Assembly: GCF_026210795.1 (NCBI RefSeq)
Contig: NC_089441.1
Coordinates: 2,604,001-2,668,000 of the forward strand
Reading direction: 5' to 3'
DNA: 64,000 bases
From: Rhizophagus irregularis
Taxonomy: Eukaryota > Glomeromycota > Glomeromycetes > Glomerales > Glomeraceae
The notes beneath the pieces were generated by a model. The model searched no databases. It had not been told where the DNA came from and saw only the letters and a program-made list of their open reading frames with translations. Shown piece after piece: positions 21,596 through 34,887 of the stretch (the stretch's first letter is position 1; the number at the start of each line of letters is the position of its first letter). Made by a program: the position numbers and the translations under genes.

Positions 21596-22451
21596 GTTCT
21601 AAAGATAGTATTTATACGTTATATTTAAAAATTTAAAATTAACTGAAAATGTTTTTTCATTATTTGTTATATATATCAAATGACAAATAATTATTACCAT
21701 GCAAAATAATAATATATTGATATCTGCAAGTTAGATTTACTTATTAATAATAAGTGCAAATATTTTGAGACCAAAATTAGTGAAAATTATTTTCTTCACA
21801 CTTTTAACATTTGAGAATATCCTTAAGTAAGATGAAAATTTACTTTTTGACTTTTTTGTTTCGGTTTTTATTGATTCCAAATGCCATCAGTAATGTTTTA
21901 CATTCTGTAAGAAAAGCAATAAGAATTATCAATTTCTTTGTTATATATGATCAATAACCTTCTTTGATTTACAAATTCTTTTATGATAACATTCAAAATA
22001 CTTTTTTACAATTATTGATTTATTAGTTTTATCTTTTTTTATAAAAAAATATAATCTATTTGATATACTTAAAAAATGGAAAATACATATTTTATTAATA
22101 CTGCTTACCATATTTGGCAGTAATTAAGCACTCCTTTTTTGCACTTAATGCTGGCCAAGATGCTCATAATTCTGGCTAAAATCACCATAATTCTGGCTGG
22201 AAAGCTTATTTTTAGGAAATCTTCTTATGACAAAATATAGTATATAAAGTTATGAATTTAAAAGATTATTGTTATAATAATAATATTTGTAGAGGTATTG
22301 ATCTATGTCTAGTTATTTTTAAAGTCTCTTTTTTTTTTATTTAAATTATCAATATTAAAATAAATGCCAGAATTTTTGATTATAAGGTGTTTATACCTAT
22401 CATCATATTCAATAATTGTATTATATTTTTGATATATATGACATGATAGTA

Positions 22452-22496
22452 AAGCTCCTCATGAGCTGGCTTGCAAGCTGGCTTATGAGGAGTCTT
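22452..22496. mobile_element. 45-bp hairpin insertion with 11-bp flanking direct repeats
   Basis: The direct repeat ACATGATAGTA occurs at 22441-22451 and 22497-22507. The 45 bp between them has ends AAGCTCCTCAT and ATGAGGAGTCTT (inverted, two mismatches) and a centre with two copies of AGCTGGCTT. This is what a very small transposon insertion with an 11-bp target-site duplication would look like. Confidence 0.55.
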
Positions 22497-23451
22497 ACAT
22501 GATAGTATTCTGGATATATTGATTATTTTCTGAAACTACAATATTAATTAATATTAACATTAAATTATTCAATTATGAAAAATAAAACCATTAAGGAGGA
22601 GAAAAAACTTAAAACTAATTTTTGTTATACCAATATACAGTTTTATTTACTTTAACCTGTATAACCTGCAAATGAGCTGACTGTTTATCTAATATTGTAT
22701 ATAATATTATTCCTATATAGGCCATTATTCACAGTTTATAATATTCTTATTCCATACTAATAATATTTTTCTTATTATTAACTTGGACATAGAGAATTTT
22801 TTTGTTTTATTATTATTAAATTATTTTCCTGTATTTTCAAGCTAATGTTTTTTGTTTATATTTATTTATTCTTCTTATTTTGCAATCTATCTTTATTATT
22901 TGTTATTTAGTCATTATTGTTAATTTATCATCTGTATTTGACAAATTAAAATGAGATTGTGTTGATTTGAGTTCAAAAGAAAAAGGATTCTGTTATGCTT
23001 TTTTATTGATGATAAAAGAGTAAAAATAATAAGGATTGGACCTGTTTAACCACAGTTGACCCATAGGGGCTGAATTATGGCAGGAATAATAATCCTGGAC
23101 CACAGTCATCCCTGGAATAGCAAATCTAATTGGATGAGATTGGTTTGTGTAACATTTGTCTTTAAAAAACAAATCGCGTTTTTTTACCCTTTTTTAAAGG
23201 TATTTATTTAATGTTATCATTTTAAAGTAACATGTTATTTAAATTTTATATTTTGGTATGCATGCATTTTATTAAACTTTATTAATGAATAAGTGAAGTT
23301 GCATGAATAACTTTATAAAAAAGGTCTTTACATTATTTTTTACTGTAATTTTATTATTATTAAAACAAAAAGTATAAAGGTAGAGTGAGTCATGTGAAGT
23401 ATTACAAAAATGTAATTTGCGAACCTATTATTATGCATTATTGTTCAGTCG

Positions 23452-23544
23452 ATTAGGAATATGTGGGATTTTAATGACCGATATTTTTATGAGACATCCA
23501 ATATTGATCAGTATTAGTAGCATTAATTCCGCAGTATTCCTAAT
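23452..23544. repeat. Hairpin-forming inverted repeat with 24-bp arms
   Basis: ATTAGGAATATGTGGGATTTTAATG (23452-23476) pairs with CATTAATTCCGCAGTATTCCTAAT (23521-23544) with a few mismatches. The loop is about 44 bp. MITE-like. Confidence 0.55.
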
Positions 23545-23560
23545 GGCCAAACTATAACTC

Positions 23561-23618
23561 AGTTATTGGATGGGGATATCGGTCTTTGACCGATATCTCT
23601 ATTCCCCATCCAATAACT
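23561..23618. repeat. Strong 58-bp hairpin
   Basis: AGTTATTGGATGGGG pairs perfectly with CCCCATCCAATAACT, and ATATCGGTC with GACCGATAT, separated by a small bulge and a TTT loop. It lies 16 bp after the previous inverted repeat. Confidence 0.7.
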
Positions 23619-23733
23619 ATTTAATATATAACAAAAAACTACTAAACTATTGTATGTGCCGAATACTACTATAGTTGAATTGTTAATGCTTAATAATAAT
23701 ACAAAACAACAGGCCTCAAAAAAAAATATTCCA

Positions 23734-23892
23734 ATTCGAAAGTCTCTAGTCGATCGTCACCTTCTGTTTTACCTGCAGGGACAACATCTACAGAATCGAA
23801 TTTACAATCAGCTGTTATAAAAACTATTGTTCAGCCTTTAGCCTCTGATCGACCGACAACACCGCATTATAATTATAAATTTATAAATTGTT
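23734..23892 (+). pseudogene. Possible coding fragment of unknown origin
   Basis: From about 23734 a frame reads NSKVSSRSSPSVLPAGTTST, ESNLQSAVIKTIVQPLASDR, PTTPHYNYKF and stops at 23890-23892. Codon and amino-acid balance (Ser, Thr, Pro, few Lys/Asn) differ from the surrounding AT noise. There is no upstream ATG in good context and no family match. It may be a stranded exon. Confidence 0.3.
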
Positions 23893-24170
23893 AATAATAC
23901 CTTATATTGAAACGCGTTTCTTCGTTCTTTAAATTGTTCTTTAAATTATTGAGTTGAATTTTTTGCTTTTTCTTCGCGTTTTTAACGTCTATGGCGAATA
24001 CTAACTTGCAAAGATGAATATTTTGAATATAAAATATAAAATAATAAAAAAAAATTAAAATTAAAATTAGATTGTAATTGCATACAACTCTTTTTTAATT
24101 TTTAATTTATTAACTCCACACACTTAAAAGGTTTACATACGTACTATTGAGTACAATGTTAGCAGCGTAA

Positions 24171-24242
24171 CGTACTCAACACCTCTTTTAGCACCGTACT
24201 CAACACCTCTTTTAGCACCGTACTCAACACCTCTTTTAGCAC
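24171..24242. repeat. Perfect 24-bp tandem repeat, three copies
   Basis: CGTACTCAACACCTCTTTTA plus GCAC, repeated three times without change (72 bp). The 67-codon minus-strand frame across it translates the repeat as AKRGVEYG units and is probably accidental. Confidence 0.85.
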
Positions 24243-26570
24243 AACTCTTCGTCTCACCTTTAAAAGTAATGTTATAAATGTGTAATTTATGATTAACCCC
24301 AAAACTTAAAAAAATACTTGATTTCCAGAATATCAATATATCATAAAACTCTTCAAAAAGAAAAAAAAAAATACATTTAGTATTATCATGAAACTACAAT
24401 CAATAACAGTAATAATTAAAATATACAAACTGAAATGAAATATGAAATAACATGGGTCTAAGATCTAAGATTCTTATAGGATACAACTTGATAAACCACA
24501 AAAAGAATAGAGGAAGAGTGAGAGATAAAATAAATTGTGCGGAGTTATGTAATAAAAGTGATTAGCCAATCAAAAGTTGACTGGTCCAAAATAAGCTTTC
24601 TCAGTTTTATGAAATTTCTCGTCTTAAAAAAGCGTAGAATGAGCAAGGACCATCGTCTAGTAAGTGAATATATTGTATGCAAGATTCAAAAATATCGACC
24701 CTACCCTCAAAGGAATGTGATATAATATCTCTTATTGAAGATGTGATATTCGTATTACTAGAGTAACTCGGTTCCTTGAAGGGTCACCTGAGTGAAATTA
24801 ATTAAACTTTCAAGAATTAATTGATATAATAGTGAAAAACGGGTCTTTTGTACATAAAAACATTATTATGAATGAATAACACGTAATAATCAAATAATTA
24901 CAAATATGTTTAATATATTCCAATTTAACTATTTTAAAAATATTATATATTATTAAATATTTTATTTTCATATAGTAAAACAATATCATATTAAGTAAAG
25001 TGTCGAGTGAGTCACATGATCTTTTTTTCTGTTTTTCGAACAATTAAAAAAATTCGTTACGTAGTATCCTTACTTTGTATTACTGATAATCATTATTATG
25101 TCACAACTTTAAAAGTTAAGCAAAGAATGAATACTTTTAAAGTATGTCATTCCCATTATAATCCAAATGTGGGGGCTTAAAAAAAAAAAAATGTAACGTA
25201 ATATATTTTGTGTATGAGAAAAATGAAAAATATATTTTTTTTCATCTAAAAACTAAAAAAAAATAAATATTTTTAAAATAAGAGAGAATTTGACTATATA
25301 AAGAATTATTAATAATATATATATATTTAGTGAAACTATATAACGGAGCAACGGAACCGACGGAAAGTCAATAAATAACATAAATAATGGTGATTATTTA
25401 AAATAACACGTACCCTTTTATCTCTAAACTAAAAAAAAAAACCTAATGGCTAATGATATCGTAAGGATCTAGCATGAACACAAGAAAATAACATTATGTA
25501 TCACAATAATACACCATTTAGGAATGAAAAAAAAACAAGGATAGGAGAAAAAGATTTCATTTATCGATTGATTTAAAATTCAAATAAAAAAGATGTGGAA
25601 AATGAATGGTTCACTGTTTGTTCACGGATAAACATTATTTTTGCATATTTTTTATACAAAATTCGTTGATAAGTTTTTGATAGAAAAAATTTTTGATTCG
25701 TCGGAAATGTTATTGGTAAATTAATCCAACTTTAAGAAATATCTCGTTTAGGGAATATTAGGAAATTAGGGTTCCGAATAGCGATTCGAATTATAACGAT
25801 TTGATCAAAATCTTGTGATCCTTGTGATCGATGACACCATCAGATAACCTACATTCTCTTTACCTAATCATAAACATAAACAACAGAAAAAAAAAAACTA
25901 CTTACACTTAAAAATAAGGCGTGGGCTTCTTCATGGCAGATGATTAAGATAGAATGATAAAATTCTTTCCCGAATCTCTTTATTATTGTAAACAAAAACT
26001 ATAAAATCATATGAAAGGAAAATATTTTCTTTCTGTTAGATAATTTTAGGTATTTGTAAATAAAAATGTGGTACTTCCCGTTCATTTACGCGAAAAAATT
26101 TTTTTTTTTTAACGCATGATAAATAAAAAATAAAAATGTAGACGCCCCATTTTAATATGAAGATTACATAATTGTTTTTTTTTTTTCATCCCCTAATTTT
26201 TTAATCCTTTCCTCGCCAAGTTTTCATCGTATGACAAAGTTTATACGAATTTGGTTTCATTGTTCCGAAAGATATCTTTATCTGTTATCCAAAAAATCGG
26301 CGCTATTATTTATTTGGTTGGGCATATTGCATATGTTGTATGAACCATTGTTTTAGGAAATTTGTACAATGAATTTATAGGGGGTCAAAAAAAACAATTT
26401 AAAGTTGTACATAATAAAAACTGTTCAGTTAAGTTCCATATATTGCAATTCTAATTATACTATACTTTTCTGGAATTTTCTTCACGTGTAAATTTCATCT
26501 TTAGTTAGCCTGAATTCTTTGGTGTAAATAGGAAAAAAAAAAATTTTTTTCTACTATCATAGTTTAGAAA
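24243..26570. other. AT-rich intergenic region downstream of the kinesin gene
   Basis: No gene supported. The small frame at 24537-24725 and its surroundings show no known motif. Homopolymer A and T runs become frequent from about 25.1 kb. Confidence 0.4.
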
Positions 26571-26640
26571 GAAAACCGGGTGATCTTTTTGATCTCGGTC
26601 TGTTACGCGAGGGCGCGGACGGCGGTTTGCTGTCGATCTT
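26571..26640. other. GC-rich, hairpin-rich island, possible structured RNA
   Basis: In an AT-rich desert, about 70 bp carry most of the local G and C. By eye three hairpins can form: ACCG..GATC with GATC.CGGT around a TTTTT loop (26575-26601), CGCG-AGGG-CGCG (26608-26619), and GAC.GC with GC.GTC around GGTTT (26620-26636). No known RNA family is recognised. Either strand could be the transcribed one. Confidence 0.3.
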
Positions 26641-27431
26641 TAAAATCTTTAATATATTTTGTGTCTCTTATAATAAGATAGCATGTTTAAGGAGCGAGGA
26701 TTAACGCGTTGCTTCATTAAAATAAATTGATTTGTAGTAAAAATAATCTATTCTTATTCACACGCTTGACGCTTCATAAAGAGTTTAAAAAAAATCCACG
26801 CCATAAAAGGATATAGATGTTATATATTATAATTATTATGCATGCAAGTACAATCAGTATCCGTTCTCTGAAGTAATTCTTGCGCATTAAAAAAATCCTG
26901 TGCATTTTTATTTCGTCGATAATCTTTTTTTTTTTTTTCATTATTATTGATATTATTTCACTTTCCTAAAAAAAATTAATGGATAATTTAACGCTAATTG
27001 TTGACGATCCATAAGTAACTAAAAACACTTTGCGAAAAAACTTCGAAAAAAAATACGAAAGATAAAATGAAAAAATCATAAAAATCATTGAAAAATAAAA
27101 TCAAATTTTAATCGAAAGAATGGTATTATTTCATTTATTTTTTTTTTATAATTACAATTAATTTTTTTTTAAAAAAAACGACTTATATATTACAAATTTT
27201 TTTTTTTTACTGGTGTTACTATCTATTGGTTGAAGAATAAAATAAGAAGAAAAAGAAGAAAAGAAATAAAAGAAAAAAAGAAAAAAAATAATAAAAAAAA
27301 ATAAAAAAGTACACTTATATATCTACAAATAAATTTTTTACAATATGAACAAAGAAAAATTAATGTAAACGTTCAGTTTCTATTATTAAGAATTAAAATC
27401 TAATATAGAAAATTCTAAGATTAATAATAAA

Positions 27432-30400
27432 TTATGCTTGTACTTTTAGTTCAGGCGATTTTGCATATTCTTCTCGCCTTCCTTCTAATGCTGCTAATGT
27501 GTCTTCCACACCACCTCTGGTGACACTGGAAACACTGGTAATACTAGCGACACTACCACGTCTTTCACCATTATATTTCTTTGCTGTACTCGATTGTGTT
27601 TGACTCTTTGATAAACGATCAAAAACATTATCACCTGTCGGTGTTTCTGATCTTGTATGTGTATGATGTGACATTAATGCACGTTTTTCACGTTCACTGG
27701 TCGTACTTGTTACGCTTGCTGCATCATCACTATCGGGTGAATTACGTCCATATGAACTTTGTCGCATATGATATGCTGCTGTTATATCTTTGGAACCTCG
27801 TCGTGCCATACTACTTTGTGACCTTCGCTTATCACCACTGCTAAAATATCCGCTATCACGTGGACCATCGCCACCTGATTCTAAGTGGAAACCCATGCTT
27901 GTTGAACTACTTTGTCGACTATGTGCAAGAATTGTTGATCCATCACGAAGCGAACTTCTTCGTGAACTTGAAAGTTGAAGACCAGCTCTGGCATGTTCTA
28001 AATGTTGATCACTGGATCTGGTACGTTCCAAAGGTTGACCAATAGACCTTGTGCGTTCTAAAGGTTGACTATTGAGTGATCTTGTTCGTTCTAAAGGTTG
28101 ACTATTAAGTGATCTTGTACGTTCTAAAGGAGAAACATGCTCATCTTTTGGTGTTGATGGTGTTGATGGTGTAGATGGTGTAGATGGACCATTAGATGGT
28201 CTCTTTAATCTTCGACCATTTGAACTCCTTCTCTTTGTATTATTATTGTTATCACCACTAGATTCACTATTACCAGAATCTTTTCTTCTTGGATTTGTTG
28301 GAACGTCCGGCGTTGTTTCATTAGTTTGTTCGTTTACTTTTTCACGTGGTTGAAGATTTAACCAACCGGGAGGTATTGGTGGTCTTGAAGAGAAACTTGT
28401 TCTATTATTACCAGTATTCAATGGACTTGCAGATAATGGTGAAGAAGAGAAGTAAGCTGCATCATCATCAAAGAAGTATGAATTACGTCTTGATAATGAT
28501 CCCATTTGACCAGGAGTTCCAAGAGTTCCTGCTGATACTGCAGCTTCGACTTCTGCATAAGCTTGATCTAATTTATGATCAAATAAGGAAATGGCATTGG
28601 AAGTACTATTTTCAATATCATCCATCTGTAATTCTCTCTTTTCCGGAGTTGATGGACTTAATGATCCTCCACCGAAACGTAAAGCTTCTTCAAGTTCTCT
28701 GTTTTTCTTTTCATATTCACTTGTTGTAAGAACTGCAGCTCTTCGCATGGCCAATAAAGTTTTTCTTAAATCAATAATTGTCTTTTCTTGTTGTTCCAAG
28801 GTCATTTGTCGAGACCAATCTCCAGTTTTAAGATCAACAATATCCTTAAAGAAGGATTCTAATATTGTATAACTTTCAAATTCATCCAAATTTCGTAAAA
28901 TGCGAACAGCAACGTCATATGATGCTTCAGGTGTGGCATTTTCTGGTAAGAGGAAAGAAAGTTTCTTTTCAATTTTACTTGACTTGATACTATTCTTTCG
29001 TGATTTATCTTCAGATTCTTTGTTATTTTCAGCAGCTTTTTCTTCTTGTTCGGCTGCAATACTTGATTGTAAAGAATGAATCTTGGCAGTAATATAAGAA
29101 ATTTCCGAGGTGATCATCTCAATCTTATCATCTAATGCTTGAGCATCTCCTCCTAACTCATTTCCAATTTCGCTAGTAATTATTTTTTCACGTTCTTCAA
29201 GTAATTCATTCTTCTCTTCTTGTAAATTATTTCTTTTAACGATCCAATCATCCATCATTGTCAATGTTTGACGACCACTAATATATTTATAGATTGCTTC
29301 ATCAAGAAGTTTTTTCTTATCATAACCACTGGCAAATACTTCATCATAGATAGGACTTAAATCATCAGATGATCGTCTCGATTCCTTTCCATCTTCAGTA
29401 TTATTAGATATTGATTGTCGTTTGTGATTACGGATAGCCTTTGTGATTGATTTTGGAGTAGTAGTTCGTTTAAGTAATGCCATAACTGATTTAAGTTTAC
29501 TATTTGTTTGTAAAACTTCTTTTTGTCTCTTTTCAAGCATGATCTTTTGCATTTCACTAGTTCTTTCAAAACGTTTCTTTTGTTCTTGAGCGGATTTTTC
29601 TTTACGACGAAGGGTTTGAATTTCACGTTGATTACGTTCAGTCATTTCACGAACACGTTCAGCTTCATCTTTCATACGTTTCATCGCTCTCATCTTTTCA
29701 CTTTTTAGTTGTTCAATTTGAGCACGCATACTCTTGAGCATTGTTTCATTTTGATTCTTTGATGTGGTATTAGATTGAGTGGCTTCATTATATTTTCGAC
29801 GAAGTTCACCAATTTCTTGGATTAAACGTTTCATCTTGTGTTCATAACGAGCTTTGAGTTCGGCAAGGATTGAATTCTTATCACGAGTGCTAACACCAGT
29901 ATTAGCATTTTGAGCACGTTTAACAGCGGCATTTCTTTCTTGTTGTAAAGTAATTAAAGCTTCTTGCATATCAGCCAATTTCTGTTCATATTGAGCTCTC
30001 ATATAAGTATATTCTTGTTCAGCACGTTCCAATTGTGAAACGAGTTGTTCTTTAACAGCTATATCAGCTTGAATTTGATGTAACATACGGGTAAGAGCAA
30101 TAACATTTTGTTGTTGTTGAGATGAGCAACCAGTGCTATTTTGAGAAGATTTAGTTGAATTAGGAGAAATTGGTTGATCGGAGAAACTAACCGAACGACT
30201 TGAATTTGAAGTACGACGAGTATTAGTAGGTTGTGGTGGTTGTGGATTAGATTCTTGCCATTCTGGTACTTCAACGGTTTGAAGTTCACTGAAAGATACA
30301 CTGCTTGATCTTCTTTTTTCTTTTTGATTATTAGGAATCATTTGATCAATATAACTTTCACTCTTAGTTGATGAAGGTTGTTTTATTAATTGACTTAAAA

Positions 30401-30782
30401 TAGGATCATCATGTAAAGAACCTCCATTCTTTATTATCATGTAACTTTGTCTGAGTTGTTCCTTTGCCTTTTCAAGCTTATCTCTTGTCTTGCTACGTCT
30501 TCTCAATTTTCGAGTAAATTTGAATGATTCACCATCAACATTTTCACCATCTTCTTCTTCAATGTTTTCTTCATCTTCTTCATATGGTGTGAATAAGGAT
30601 TTAGCATCATCCAAAATTGGATTATTTACATGTTCTAATTGATGATTAGATGAGGAAGGACCAATAGGTGAGATTTTAGTAGTAGAAGTTTCATCAGATA
30701 CTGGGAAGTGACCATCAGCTCTTGTCTTACTTTTCTTTGAAGTACGTTTCTTCTTCTTTTTACCTTTCTTCTCACTATTCTC

Positions 30783-30817
<35 letters not shown>

Positions 30818-33291
30818 GATTATGAATATCTTCATCAGATGAATAAATATGAGGATCGGAGAATTTGATACGACCCGTCTCTCTTCCTGGTGTTGTTCCA
30901 GCCAAAGAAGATTTACGTGGATGTTGAGAAGCTTGAGCAGCTAAAAGTTCAGAAATTTGATTTTTAAGATCTTGAATCTCTGATTCATAACCTTGAACGA
31001 TATTATGAGTTTTAATCCTATGTTCACGATCAGCATCTGAAAGATCTTGATCATTAAAACTAATTTCCATTAAAAGAGTGTTCTTTTCAGCTTTTGTAGT
31101 AATAAGTTCTTGTTCAACATTTTTAAGTTTCCATTTTGTCATTCCTAATTCATTTTGAAGACTCTTAATATCTTCTTCATGTTTACGACTTGTTTCTTCA
31201 TTACAACCACCAGCTCGTAAAGTTTGAATTTCCATCTTTAATCTACTTATTTGACCACGTAATTGATTTATTTCAACAGAATTACCACCATAACTTTCAT
31301 TAACACTAACTTTATTCTTAATATTACGAGCACGATTAGCATATTTTAGTGTATTTAAGGTTTCCATGAAATTAGAATCAGCAGGTGAAACACAAGCCAA
31401 CATAAGAGTTTGACTATTACCACCAAGTGAATCTTGTAATAAACGTGTTAATTTTGAATCTCTATAAGGAATATGAGTGACCTTTCTTGATTCATCACCA
31501 AGAGCACTAATTACATTACCAAGGGCTAATAAACCACCATTAATTGCTATTCCTTCTTTTGCTCTATCACCTACGGCATTAGTTCTCTTTAACTATTTAT
31601 TTAAAAAAAAAAAAAAAAAAAAAAAATATTAATAAATAAAAAAAAAAATAATCGAAAATATTATATATATATATTATATATTATATACATTACCCTTTCA
31701 GAACCAGCCAAATCTACGAAATGAAATTTTGAAGTTATTTTTGATGTTAATGATTTTTGTTTACTCTTTCTTTTTGACATGGTTGCAGCTTCAGGAGGTG
31801 GAGCATCATTTTCTTTATTTTCTTCTAAATTTTCTATTCTTGTTTGTTTCAGTATTACGGAAAATATAGCATGTGATCTTGAAGATACCATATTCATATC
31901 TGTTGAAGCGACAGTTCGACACAGTGAACCCTTTTGTAATTGTCTAATAAAAATTTGATAAAATTAATAAATTATATTTATATTTTTTATATATATATAA
32001 AAAAAAGATAATAGAAACATACCCTAAAAGTTCATCTGGATCCGAAACTTGAACTTCTTTTACACCAGCCCAATATATTTGACCATTTGCATCTTCTCTT
32101 ATCATTAAATCACTCTTTCCTTTTTTATTATTTTCTCTACTTTGTGGGTTTAATAAGTCTATAAGATCTTCATTATATAATTCTAAGAATGATACATAAA
32201 CTTCATATTCATAGGAAGGATTTTTTTCTTTTCGTTCGCAAAGGTCGGCAAATAATTTAGTTATGGCACGTGGTACGATACCTAATAATAATAAAATGAC
32301 GTCATTAATTTGATGAACATATTAAGTTATTGATGATCAACTTATTGATGATCATTTTAAAAAATGATGCAAGGGAATATGTATAACAAACAATGGAAAT
32401 ATGTACCTAAATGTTCGGGTGGAATATTTGCACCATCTAAAGCAGTACCCATACTATATGTTTTACCACTACCAGTTTGACTAAAAAAGTAAGGGGGGAG
32501 AAGGGGATAATAAAATAATAAAATTTAATAAAATTGTTTCAGGTTATAATAAATATAAAAAAGTAAATAATAAATAAATAATAAATATGCAAACTAATTT
32601 AAATAATGATTGTTAATTAAGTTATTTACTTACCCATATGCTAAGATTGTGACATTATAACTAAAATAATAAAATAAAAGAAAAAAAATAATAATAAATA
32701 AATAAATAAAAATATTATAATAATAAATAATAAAAATTTAACAATGGCACGATAAAAATAAAAGTGATATCATCAAAAAAATCAATATCTCCGAATTTGT
32801 TATCAAGAAAAAAAATTAATAAAATTTTTATCTGTGATACTTCGGAATATTAATTATTATATTTGATTCTTCTTGAGCGACGTGACACCGATTTTTTTTT
32901 TCTGTATACTCACCCTTCTACAAGTTTATCTATTAGCGGACTTGCGCAATCATGAAATACTTCTTCTTGTTCAGTTTCAGATGGGAATACATAATCAAAT
33001 GTAAAAGATTTATCGGTTCCCATGAGTATTTGTGGTGCGTCAGGTATTATTGTTAAACATTCACTACAATTTTGTAGGGTTTCTTTGCTATTAAGTGGTC
33101 TTACTCTCAAAGCGACTCTAGAAAAAACGGAATGGAAGATGAGCGAGAGGACGAAACGAAAAACGGTAAAAAGGAAAAGTGGAAGAAAATAAATAAGGAC
33201 GTGAAAGAAACAGGAATAAAGAATAAAAAGATAAAGGGAATTATTTGATTTTTTGATTTATAGATACTTACCGTACGGAAGTTGAAGTCAT
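27432..33291 (-). CDS. Kinesin-4 family motor protein (chromokinesin/KIF4-like)
   Basis: Seven exons: 33291-33272, 33117-32914, 32660-32634 (27 nt), 32480-32407, 32281-32023, 31943-31694 and 31592-27432, giving 1664 residues. The N-terminal motor (about 4-372) has the P-loop GQTGSGKT (84-91), switch [10 protein letters not shown] (212-220) and switch II DLAGSER (272-278). [40 protein letters not shown] and ACVSPADSN agree best with kinesin-4 (KIF4). An Asn run lies near 536-546, then a basic/acidic linker, long coiled coils at about 770-1010 and again after 1090, and a Ser/Arg-rich tail with [11 protein letters not shown] and five LERTRS-type repeats. Kinesin-4 motors act at microtubule plus ends and the spindle midzone, and some bind chromosomes; the role here is inferred. 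All introns lie in the motor part. The start [15 protein letters not shown] is the only in-frame ATG ahead of the motor. Confidence 0.94.
27989..28131 (-). repeat. In-gene tandem repeats encoding [11 protein letters not shown]-type units
   Basis: Five units of 30-33 bp in the kinesin tail: two of 11 residues ([11 protein letters not shown]), two of 10 ([20 protein letters not shown]) and a degenerate [14 protein letters not shown] is a possible phosphorylation or microtubule-contact motif. A 9-bp repeat encoding TPS lies next to it at about 28149-28180. Confidence 0.85.
30783..30816 (-). repeat. Trinucleotide (AAT)n run encoding polyasparagine
   Basis: About eleven TTA/ATT-phase triplets in the kinesin exon encode an Asn run beside the lysine-rich linker. 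Such runs change length easily by replication slippage. Confidence 0.85.
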
Positions 33292-34887
33292 TTTTTTTCG
33301 TGTGTATGTATTATGTATATATTCGTTACAAATGTGAAGACGAAAGTAAGAAAGAAAAAAAAAAAGAAATATATATAAGAAAAAAAACCGAATTTTTTTT
33401 TTTAAGAAAGGGTTTTGTTTATAATACAAACGAAAATATATACAAGAGAATAAATATAATAAATAGGGGGGGGGGGATAATAGTATTGTATTTACTTGAG
33501 AAGAAGATATTTCAAAAGATTCTTTTCTTTGAATGAAAGCAAAAAAAAATTATTTTTTTTTGAATTTATTCAAAAATGAAGGAAGAAAAAAAAAGGATTC
33601 TAGGCAATTAATATAGGCGTTTGGACCTGGGATTACAAAAAAAAAAAAAATTTTTATTCTAAATTGCAAAAATATATTTTGTGTAATTGTGATAGATAAA
33701 TATTTTTATCTTTAAAATAAGATGATAAAAACTCGTAAATTATATATTAAAAAAGTAGAAAGTAATATATAGTATATATATTAAATAATTTATTAAAGAG
33801 AAATTTCGTTCTAAAATTATTTGTTTCTATAAGTTTTTTTTTATTTTTTTTTTTGTTCGAGAACAAAATTGTAGAGAGAACGAAGAAAAAACGCTTGCAT
33901 TTTATATGAAAAAAAAAACTTGATAGATAATATAAAATGTATAAAATGTATAAAAAAAAAATTTTTTTTCAATTATATTAATTTCAATTAATCTAAAAAA
34001 TATATTGGCTTAAAGTTCACATCCCTGCCGGTAACACAAAGTGACATAATAATTTATACTTTATACTTTAAAAAGATCTTTAATATCACAAATTTAATAC
34101 AATTATTTTAATTATAATCTATAATATAAATAAATTTATTTTATTTTATAAAATTTTTTTTTTTTTCTTTTAGTTTAAAAATATCTTTAAGTGCGATATA
34201 GAGTTTAGTTAATTATTATCACCATTTATTCATGCTTTATAATTATTACGTATATTATGTATATTATAGAAGAAGAACAGGTTCTCTTTCGTGTTTATTT
34301 TTTCAATTAAAAAAGGTGAAAAATGTTACATACATTATTGTATAAAGTTAAAAAAAGTTATAATTTATTTATTTATTTAAAAAAAAAAATTTTTTTTTTT
34401 ACATTAAACCTTTACATTAATTATCCTTTATATTAATTAGCCTTTATATTAATTAGCCTTTTACATTAGCCTTTATTATACGAGAAAAGAAGTGCATTTT
34501 TTTTAGAGAAGAAAAAAAAAAAATTTTTTTATTTTATTTTTATTTGATCATGAGATAACCCTTGAAAAAATGATAAAATACAATTTATTTATTTATTTAC
34601 TCGATAATATATTATAATTGAACCATAATTGGATATCCTAATAGTTATTAGGGATATCCTAATAGTTAGGGGTTCTTCAAATTGTCTAATTATATAAGTG
34701 TTCAAAGAAAAATATAGAAAAGAAAGAAAAGAAAAGGAACGAAAGAAAAAAAATAAATAAACAAATTAAGTGCCAATCTCTAAATAAGGTAAGTTACAAA
34801 AGGTAAAAAAACCACCAAATGATATCCATAAATTAATTTAGACTTTTATGATAATTTTTTTAAATTTTTTTTTTTATTAAAATTTAG

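Noticed and set aside
24133-24336. AKRGVEYG repeat protein
   Set aside because: The repeats come from a perfect 24-bp DNA repeat; there is no other sign of coding.
27581-30835. Frames overlapping the kinesin gene on both strands
   Set aside because: They are out-of-frame readings of the long kinesin exon.
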